Assembly (NCBI GenBank): GCA_938016235.1
Contig: CALLPU010000424.1
Span: 1 to 11,441 of the forward strand
Origin: an uncultured Granulosicoccus sp.
GTDB taxonomy: Bacteria > Pseudomonadota > Gammaproteobacteria > Granulosicoccales > Granulosicoccaceae
Direction of reading: 5' to 3'
DNA: 11,441 nucleotides
Numbering within the stretch: position 1 is the first letter of the stretch; the number at the start of each line of letters is the position of its first letter. The translations under genes were made by a program, and so were the position numbers. The notes under the pieces are model-generated. The model saw nothing but the letters and a program-made list of their open reading frames with translations. It had not been told where the DNA came from and did not search any database. This document shows, piece by piece, positions 5,500 to 11,441 of this stretch.

Positions 5500-8034
5500 T
5501 CAGGAAATGAGTTCGGGCTCTCCGAGATGAAATCCCTGACCAAAATCGATACCCAGATCCCTGACAGCATTGAGCAGCAAAGGGGATTCCACGAACTCGG
5601 CTATCGTGCGCTTGCCCATGGATTTGCTGATGTCGCTGATCGCCTTGACCAGCGTGTAGTCTGTTTGATCATCCAGAATATCCTTGACCAGCAATCCATC
5701 GATTTTCAGGAAATCGACGGGCAGTTTGCGCAAATAGGCAAAGGAGGACAAACCGGAGCCGAAATCATCGATGCCAAACCGGCAACCAATTGCCGCCAGC
5801 TCGTTCATGAACTCACTGACTTTCGACAGATTGGCAATAGCCGCCGTCTCGGTAATTTCGAAACACACTTTGGCGGCTTCCACTTCACTGGCATTGATCA
5901 TTCGAATCAAGCGATCCTTGAACTCAGCATCGTTGATCGAACCCGCCGACAGATTCAGGGAAACGTGCCGGATGCTGCGTTGAAGCGCTGGATTATCCGT
6001 TAGCCACTGCAGCGTCAGTTCTATTGCCCGCTCATCGAGCGCCGCAGTCAGCCCATAACGCTCAGCGGTCGGTAAAAAGGCTTTTGGCGACACCAGCTCA
6101 CCATCAGGCATCTCCAGCCGCATCAGCATCTCGAAGCGCAGACCGTCTGGCTGGCTGTGCAGTGGCAGTATCTTCTGACAGGCCAGGCGTAGCCGATCGG
6201 TTTCCAGCGCGGTATTGATCTCCTCTACCCAATGCGTGGCAATTTTTCGGTTACTCGCATTGCCCTCCCCTTCGCGGTATACGACAACTCGATTGCGCCC
6301 TTCATTTTTCGCGATGTAGCAGGCCGAGTCTGCGGCACTGAACAAGGATTCAATACTCTCCCAGCGATCATCGACGACCACCAGGCCGACACTGACACCT
6401 ACCGTAAAACGGTTTTCGTTCCACAGGAACTGGAAGTTCTCCACCTCGTGTCGGATCTGATTGGCCAGTTTCAACGCCTCAGGGACGCTGCACTTGTAGA
6501 GCAGCACACCGAACTCATCACCGCCGAGCCGGGACAGCACATCACTCTTGCGAACCAGAGAATCAAACAGCTGCGTAAGCTGCCTGAGCAGCTCATCACC
6601 GGCCTGATGACCACAGGTATCGTTGACGATCTTGAACGAGTCCAGATCCATGAAACATAGCGCATGCGACTGCCGGCTGATGCGCGACTTGTCCAGCGCA
6701 TCACGCACGGTATTTTCAAAACTGCGCCGGTTAACCAACCCGGTGAGCGCATCATGGTTGGCATGGTAGGCCGTGGTTTCAGCCTGACGAACCGACGCAG
6801 TGACGTCACAACCGACACCGCGATACCCGACAAACTCCCGCGCTCGGTTGAATACCGGAATACCGCTGTAACGAATCACGCGGGTATCACCGTCTGTGGT
6901 CCAGCGGAATTCGAAATCGCGGAACGCCGCATGATCATTCAACTGCTGCAGATGATCAGACCAGTGACTTTCTTCATTGATATTGGCGGGATGATCCAGC
7001 AATTGCGAGTGACTGCGCCCGACGATGTGATCTCGGGGGATGCCCAGCACATTGGCCAGACCATCGGAAACCACCCGAAACGTCAGTTTCGAATCCAGTT
7101 CCCAGAAAAAATCGGCCGCGGCGCTGGCGTAGTGCCGAAAGCGAATTTCGTTGGCACGGATGCGCTTTATTTCAGCCAGCTGCTGAGCCGGCACGATGGC
7201 CGGCGGCTTGACGGTGTCAACCACCGCAGGATCGGTAACTGCCACATCGACAAAAGAGAGCAATGTGGCCCGCGATGCGCCCCACTGAACGTGGGTGACT
7301 CGTGTAATCAAACGCACCAGGCTGCCCGTTTTGGACCGCGCCTGAAGATTGACCCGTTGTGCGGCAGGTGCAACCGGCGCCGATAGATCGGTAACCGCCA
7401 TCTCAAGCGCGCGCTTGTGCTCTTCTTCACTGAACAAGTCGCTGACCCTGCCGTGATCAATCAACGCCTGCGCACTGGAATAACCCAGCACACGCGCGGC
7501 ATTGTCATCTGCAAACAGTATCGATTCCTTGGCGATGATAAGGCTGCCCTGGATGCCATCGTTAACCAGTGTCTGGTAATCGATGGTGACCGCTGAGCGT
7601 GGTGTATTGATGGATGGGCCACCCAGCAGTCGAATATCGATGCCGCGCACATGATTGTCGGTGGTGACAACCGGCGTGCGAACAATCATCGCCTGCTTGG
7701 GTTCTGCGTTCTCGTCGGTAGAGCCGAGATTGATGGCGCTGATGTCTGCCTGCGCCGAGAATATGGCCTGACTGTCCAACGCCATTTGTTCCCGTGCAAC
7801 ATCACCCGGGAAGAGATCAAAATCGGTTTTGCCAATGACCTCTTCGGGAGAGAGCCTGCCGACACTTTGCGCGAACGCCATCGAGCAGGCTCTATAAATC
7901 AGCCGCTCGTCCTTGAGTGCTACGCGATCGCTGGACTGCCCCAGAACGCCGCTCCGACTCAGCATGTGCACTGTTTGTGGACAGCTTGGTGGAAGGGTGT
8001 CACGGGCGGCAGCATCACTCAGTTGATCTGCCAC
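5500..8034 (-). CDS. Triple-PAS GGDEF-EAL cyclic-di-GMP turnover protein
   Basis: A soluble protein of up to 844 residues with no membrane segment. It has three PAS-like sensor regions (about 25-137, 152-265 and 297-415), then a GGDEF domain (about 420-588) and an EAL domain (about 597-842). The cyclase signature R502-L-GGDEF (504-508) is intact, with a matching inhibitory I-site R495-K-S-D498 five residues upstream. The EAL signature reads E635-M-L instead of E-A-L. The other residues expected for metal-dependent phosphodiesterase activity are present: Asn in SLNLS (692-696), Glu in FEITET (725-730), Asp756-Asp757 in DDFGSG, Lys777, Glu in AEFVE (812-816) and Gln833. Both activities are therefore possible, with the PAS domains probably setting the balance. 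The listed start is GTG at 8034 with no Shine-Dalgarno; an in-frame TGA at 8050-8052 prevents a longer protein. A -10-like TATACT only three bases upstream suggests translation may instead begin further in, for example at ATG 7965 (residue 24), just before the first PAS. Confidence 0.95.
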   Translation of the reverse strand: MADQLSDAAARDTLPPSCPQTVHMLSRSGVLGQSSDRVALKDERLIYRACSMAFAQSVGRLSPEEVIGKTDFDLFPGDVAREQMALDSQAIFSAQADISAINLGSTDENAEPKQAMIVRTPVVTTDNHVRGIDIRLLGGPSINTPRSAVTIDYQTLVNDGIQGSLIIAKESILFADDNAARVLGYSSAQALIDHGRVSDLFSEEEHKRALEMAVTDLSAPVAPAAQRVNLQARSKTGSLVRLITRVTHVQWGASRATLLSFVDVAVTDPAVVDTVKPPAIVPAQQLAEIKRIRANEIRFRHYASAAADFFWELDSKLTFRVVSDGLANVLGIPRDHIVGRSHSQLLDHPANINEESHWSDHLQQLNDHAAFRDFEFRWTTDGDTRVIRYSGIPVFNRAREFVGYRGVGCDVTASVRQAETTAYHANHDALTGLVNRRSFENTVRDALDKSRISRQSHALCFMDLDSFKIVNDTCGHQAGDELLRQLTQLFDSLVRKSDVLSRLGGDEFGVLLYKCSVPEALKLANQIRHEVENFQFLWNENRFTVGVSVGLVVVDDRWESIESLFSAADSACYIAKNEGRNRVVVYREGEGNASNRKIATHWVEEINTALETDRLRLACQKILPLHSQPDGLRFEMLMRLEMPDGELVSPKAFLPTAERYGLTAALDERAIELTLQWLTDNPALQRSIRHVSLNLSAGSINDAEFKDRLIRMINASEVEAAKVCFEITETAAIANLSKVSEFMNELAAIGCRFGIDDFGSGLSSFAYLRKLPVDFLKIDGLLVKDILDDQTDYTLVKAISDISKSMGKRTIAEFVESPLLLNAVRDLGIDFGQGFHLGEPELIS

Positions 8035-8036
8035 AG

Positions 8037-8042
8037 AGTATA
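8037..8042 (-). promoter_or_regulatory. Possible -10 element (TATACT) of the GGDEF-EAL gene
   Basis: On the minus strand TATACT matches five of six bases of the sigma70 -10 consensus, but upstream hexamers at 16-18 bases spacing (GTTTGG, CGTTTG, ACGTTT) are poor -35 matches. Transcription would begin about 8030, downstream of the first base of the GTG at 8034, which argues for an internal start codon if this promoter is real. Confidence 0.3.
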
Positions 8043-8067
8043 GTTCAGATCACGCATGCCAAACGTT

Positions 8068-8080
8068 GTAAGACCACACT
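8068..8080. repeat. 13-base sequence repeated exactly at 504-516
   Basis: GTAAGACCACACT occurs here, about 26 bases upstream of the candidate -10 of the GGDEF-EAL gene, and again at 504-516 upstream of the VTT-oxidoreductase gene. Both copies are intergenic and in the same orientation on the plus strand. It could be a shared regulator half-site, but about one exact 13-mer coincidence is expected by chance in a window this size. Confidence 0.25.
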
Positions 8081-8126
8081 TTTTTGTTGGTATTAAGCCA
8101 CAGCGCGGCGCCCCTTGTTTGGGGGT

Positions 8127-11100
8127 CTATAGATTACGCCGATACTGCCCACCCACTTCAAACAAGACCTCCGTCAGCTGCCCCAGCGAGCAGACCTCAA
8201 CCGCCTCTATCAGCGCTGCAAACACGTTACCGCCGCTGATGGCGGTTTGTTTAACCTGCTCCAGCGCCAGTGGAGCGGCAGCGGCATGGCGCTGATGAAA
8301 ATCGGCCAGACGCGCTATCTGATCGTTCTTTTCCTCATCGTTTGATCGGGCCAGTTCTATTTCCTGGGGCTCATCACCCTCGGGGTTCTTGAACATGTTC
8401 ACCCCCACGATGGGCAGTGAACCGTCGTGCTTGCGGTGCTCATACAAAAGTGACTCATCCTGTATCTTGCCGCGCTGATAACCTGTTTCCATCGCCCCCA
8501 GGACACCGCCCCGATCAGAAATACGATCAAACTCTGCCAACACGGCCTGCTCAACCAGATCGGTCAACTCATCAATAATGAAGCTGCCCTGATTCGGGTT
8601 CTCATTACAAGCCAGTCCCCACTCTCGATTGATCACCAGCTGGATTGCCATGGCTCGACGCACCGATTCATCGGTCGGTGTGGTCACTGCTTCGTTGTAG
8701 GCGTTCGTATGCAATGAATTGCAGTTGTCATAGACCGCTATCAGCGCCTGTAAGGTGGTGCGGATATCGTTGAAAGCCATCTCCTGAGCATGCAGGGATC
8801 GCCCGGAGGTCTGGATGTGATATTTCAGCTTTTGACTGCGCTCGTTTGCCCCATAGCGATCACGCATTGCTATCGCCCAGATACGACGCGCCACTCGGCC
8901 CATCACGGTGTACTCCGGGTCCATGCCGTTGCTGAAGAAAAACGACAGATTCGGCGCGAAATCATCGATGTTCAAACCACGGGCCAGATAGCTTTCAACA
9001 TAGGTAAACCCGTTGGACAGCGTTAACGCCAGCTGCGTAATGGGGTTGGCCCCGGCCTCCGCTATGTGATAGCCGGAAATGGAGACAGAATAGAAATTCC
9101 TGACCGTGTTATCGATGAACCATTCCTGGATGTCGGCCATCATCTTGAGGCTGAATTCCGTGGAGAAAATACAGGTGTTCTGCCCCTGGTCTTCTTTGAG
9201 GATATCTGCCTGCACCGTGCCTCTGAGCTGACGATACGTTTGTGATCGTAGCGCCTGTTCCTCCGCGGCATCTGGCAGGCGATTGTTCTCCTGCTCGAAC
9301 CGGGCACGTTGCTGGCGCACGGCGACCACGAAAAAGAACGCCAGAATCGTTGGTGCCGGGCCGTTGATGGTCATGGACACCGATGTGGTTGGATCACACA
9401 GGTCAAAACCGTCGTACAGGGCCTGGAGATCGTCTATCGTGGCAATGGATACGCCTGAATTGCCCACCTTGCCATAGATATCCGGGCGCACCGCCGGATC
9501 GTTGCCATACAGCGTCACTGAGTCAAATGCCGTGGACAAGCGCTTGGCCGGCGCATGTTCCGATAGTGCCTTAAACCGGCGATTGGTGCGATGCGGCCCA
9601 CCTTCTCCGGCAAACATCCGCGTAGGATCTTCTCCGGTTCGCTTGAACGGAAAAACACCGGCAGTGAAGGGAAAATGCCCGGGCAGATTCTCGCCTCGCA
9701 ACCAGGTGAGCAAATCCCCGTTATCCGACAGTCGCGGCAGTGCCACTTTGGGGATCCAGCTGCCTGACAGGGTCTTTGTACGCGTTTGTGTACGAATCTC
9801 CCGGTCACGCACATGGGATATCAATTCCTCTTGCCGGTAGGCCGACGCAGTGTTGGGCCAGGCTTCCAGCAGGCTCTTGCTCGCTGCACTCAGAGCGTCG
9901 GCTCGACTCTCCAACAGCGATCTGAGTTCGGCACTGTCCGGTAAAAGCAAGGCCGCTGTTTGCAGGTGCTGAACCTCTCTGGCCACCTGCGCCTCGCGCT
10001 GCGTGGCTTCATGATAATGTCGTACACACTCTGCGATGCCAGACAGGTATCGCTGGGCAGAAGCCGGAATGATGGCGGATTGTTCGCTGCTGGATTTACC
10101 CGCCACGGCAGGCAATGCCCCGGTTTGCCTATCCAGACCCTGCTCTGCCAGCAAGCTGGCGATGGCCTGATACAGCGCCGTCACACCATCATCATTGAAG
10201 CGGGCCGCGATGGTGCCAAATACCGGCATGTCATCGGGCGATTCACCAAACCGCTCCTGATTGCGCTGCACCTGTTTGCGCACATCTCTCAACGCATCCT
10301 GGCCGCCCTTTCGTTCCAGCTTGTTAATGGCGATGACATCGGCAAAATCCAGCATGTCGATTTTCTCGAGCTGACTGGCAGCGCCAAACTCCGGCGTCAT
10401 CACATATAAAGAGACATCACTGATATCGACAATACCGGCATCGCCCTGACCAATCCCCGGCGTCTCAACGATAACCAGATCCACACCGGCCAGTCGGCAA
10501 GCCGCTACCATATCGGGCAACGACGCAGGCACCTCGTTTTGCGCATCGCGCGTTGCCAGAGAACGCATGAAAATGGATTCGTGTTCGATGGCATTCATGC
10601 GAATGCGATCACCGAGCAAGGCACCGCCAGTCTTGCGCCGCGTGGGATCGATGGCGAGCAGCGCTACGGACACCCGATTGCGCTGGTCCAGCCGGAGCCT
10701 GCGAATCAGCTCATCGGTGACCGAGGATTTTCCGGAACCACCGGTACCAGTAATACCCAGCACCGGTGCCGCAGTATCCAGTGAGGCAGCTTGTGCACGC
10801 AATCGTTCCAGCGCACTGTTTGTCAGCCGCTCGTTTTCGATGTCACTCAACAGCTGCGCCAACGGCGCGTGCGCGTGCTGATCAAATGCACCAGAGGCTC
10901 TGGCAAACAGTTCGTTGCGCACCACCTCTCGGTGTCGCAGCTCAGCATGCTGCGCAGACGCCACACGGGTGTGCTCAATCATGTGCTCGATCATGCCCTG
11001 CAGTCCCATGGCCTGACCGTCCTGCGGCGAATAGATTCGCGCCACACCATAATCGTGCAGCTCGGCAATCTCATCAGGAACAATGACGCCACCACCGCCG

Positions 11101-11408
11101 CCAAACACCTGTATGTGCTGCGCGCCTCTGGCCTTCAGACAATCGATCATGTAGCGGAAATACTCAACGTGCCCACCCTGGTAGGAGCTGATGGCAATGC
11201 CCTGCGTATCTTCCTGGATCGCAGCTGACACAATCTCGGCCACCGATCGGTTATGACCCAGATGCACCACTTCCACGCCGGCTGCCTGCAGCATCCGACG
11301 CATGATATTGATGGACGCATCATGACCATCGAACAAGCTGGCAGCTGTTATGAATCTCAGTGGCGCCGCCGATGCACCTGGCAAAGCCTGAATAGCGGCC
11401 TGCGACAT
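8127..11408 (-). CDS. icmF: Fused isobutyryl-CoA mutase/G-protein chaperone IcmF
   Basis: A full-length 1093-residue fusion enzyme that uses adenosylcobalamin to interconvert isobutyryl-CoA and n-butyryl-CoA in the cytoplasm. The N-terminal B12 domain (about 15-150) has the cobalt-ligand region DGHDAS with His29 and the glycine stretch 103-107. A MeaB-like GTPase domain (about 180-420) has Walker A GTGGSGKS (221-228), ETPGIGQGD (315-323) and a base-specificity motif N362-K-L-E365, with Glu where NKxD is classic. After a linker comes the mutase barrel (about 530-1093) with SISGYH (catalytic-type His781) and QEAGA-like AEAGA. Two positions separate isobutyryl- from methylmalonyl-CoA mutases: Tyr of RQYAG is Phe599 here (RMFAG), and the substrate-carboxylate Arg is Gln743 (GQNT). 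Both match the isobutyryl type. The start is firm: AGGAG at 11416-11420 on the minus strand lies seven bases before the ATG. No partner gene is needed because the chaperone is built in. Related fusions also act on isovaleryl/pivalyl-CoA, so side activity cannot be excluded. Confidence 0.96.
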   Translation of the reverse strand: MSQAAIQALPGASAAPLRFITAASLFDGHDASINIMRRMLQAAGVEVVHLGHNRSVAEIVSAAIQEDTQGIAISSYQGGHVEYFRYMIDCLKARGAQHIQVFGGGGGVIVPDEIAELHDYGVARIYSPQDGQAMGLQGMIEHMIEHTRVASAQHAELRHREVVRNELFARASGAFDQHAHAPLAQLLSDIENERLTNSALERLRAQAASLDTAAPVLGITGTGGSGKSSVTDELIRRLRLDQRNRVSVALLAIDPTRRKTGGALLGDRIRMNAIEHESIFMRSLATRDAQNEVPASLPDMVAACRLAGVDLVIVETPGIGQGDAGIVDISDVSLYVMTPEFGAASQLEKIDMLDFADVIAINKLERKGGQDALRDVRKQVQRNQERFGESPDDMPVFGTIAARFNDDGVTALYQAIASLLAEQGLDRQTGALPAVAGKSSSEQSAIIPASAQRYLSGIAECVRHYHEATQREAQVAREVQHLQTAALLLPDSAELRSLLESRADALSAASKSLLEAWPNTASAYRQEELISHVRDREIRTQTRTKTLSGSWIPKVALPRLSDNGDLLTWLRGENLPGHFPFTAGVFPFKRTGEDPTRMFAGEGGPHRTNRRFKALSEHAPAKRLSTAFDSVTLYGNDPAVRPDIYGKVGNSGVSIATIDDLQALYDGFDLCDPTTSVSMTINGPAPTILAFFFVVAVRQQRARFEQENNRLPDAAEEQALRSQTYRQLRGTVQADILKEDQGQNTCIFSTEFSLKMMADIQEWFIDNTVRNFYSVSISGYHIAEAGANPITQLALTLSNGFTYVESYLARGLNIDDFAPNLSFFFSNGMDPEYTVMGRVARRIWAIAMRDRYGANERSQKLKYHIQTSGRSLHAQEMAFNDIRTTLQALIAVYDNCNSLHTNAYNEAVTTPTDESVRRAMAIQLVINREWGLACNENPNQGSFIIDELTDLVEQAVLAEFDRISDRGGVLGAMETGYQRGKIQDESLLYEHRKHDGSLPIVGVNMFKNPEGDEPQEIELARSNDEEKNDQIARLADFHQRHAAAAPLALEQVKQTAISGGNVFAALIEAVEVCSLGQLTEVLFEVGGQYRRNL

Positions 11409-11415
11409 GATGTTT

Positions 11416-11420
11416 CTCCT
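11416..11420 (-). promoter_or_regulatory. Shine-Dalgarno of icmF
   Basis: AGGAG on the minus strand, seven bases before the ATG at 11408, is the clearest ribosome binding site in the window and fixes the icmF start. Confidence 0.8.
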
Positions 11421-11441
11421 GGGTCAATCCGATGGGAAAAG

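Noticed and set aside
5267..5500. 77-codon minus-strand frame overlapping the GGDEF-EAL stop as TGATG
   Set aside because: The overlap resembles translational coupling, but there is no Shine-Dalgarno, no recognisable motif, and the frame crosses several hairpins. I treat it as chance unless homologues appear.
6664..7386. 240-codon plus-strand frame inside the GGDEF-EAL gene
   Set aside because: Antisense shadow of the PAS/GGDEF region; no domain or ribosome binding site.
8101..8126. CCCC/GGGG inverted repeat after the icmF stop as a terminator
   Set aside because: The stem is short and on the minus strand is followed by GC-rich sequence without a T run.
8127..11408. Calling the mutase methylmalonyl-CoA mutase
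   Set aside because: The built-in GTPase domain between B12 and mutase domains, plus Phe599 and Gln743, are those of IcmF.

Overview
The window reads as ordinary chromosome of a Gram-negative proteobacterium, most likely a free-living, probably marine gammaproteobacterium. This rests on protein family resemblance (an RpfE-type protein, a TVP38-flavoprotein fusion, a PAS-GGDEF-EAL protein, IcmF) and moderate-to-high GC; the genus cannot be fixed. I see no transposase, integrase, tRNA, rRNA, CRISPR array or prophage gene.

Layout. (1) 1-404, minus: the N-terminal part of an RpfE-type conserved protein that runs off the left edge. (2) 405-611: a divergent intergenic region. (3) 612-2759, plus: a membrane flavoprotein fusing a TVP38/TMEM64 (VTT) integral membrane domain to a pyridine nucleotide-disulfide oxidoreductase of mercuric-reductase-like type, followed 42 bases later by (4) 2802-3203, plus: a small GFA/CENP-V-type zinc protein, probably the same transcript. 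(5) 3239-3320: a hairpin and a strong intrinsic terminator, read from the minus strand, lying between convergent genes. (6) 3335-5050, minus: a secreted GH16 glycoside hydrolase with two fibronectin/Ig-like repeats before the catalytic domain. (7) 5051-5499: a 449-base gap with several hairpins and no convincing gene. (8) 5500-8034, minus: a soluble triple-PAS GGDEF-EAL cyclic-di-GMP enzyme. (9) 8127-11408, minus: fused isobutyryl-CoA mutase IcmF, complete with its ribosome binding site just inside the right edge.

How the genes may work together. The clearest pairing is the flavoprotein plus the GFA protein, both thiol/redox or zinc type proteins on one probable transcript. The secreted GH16 enzyme and the cyclic-di-GMP enzyme are adjacent and codirectional but separated by a long structured gap; a matrix or biofilm link is plausible but only inferred. 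IcmF is metabolically self-contained, carrying B12-binding, G-protein chaperone and mutase parts in one chain. Its two diagnostic substrate residues are Phe599 and Gln743, which point to isobutyryl/n-butyryl-CoA rather than methylmalonyl-CoA.

No clearly undescribed multi-gene system is visible. The items most worth a second look are the VTT-oxidoreductase fusion with a MerA-like Tyr in place of the usual catalytic His, its GFA partner, the GH16 enzyme of unclear substrate, the structured leader upstream of GH16, and a probable start-site problem in the GGDEF-EAL gene.
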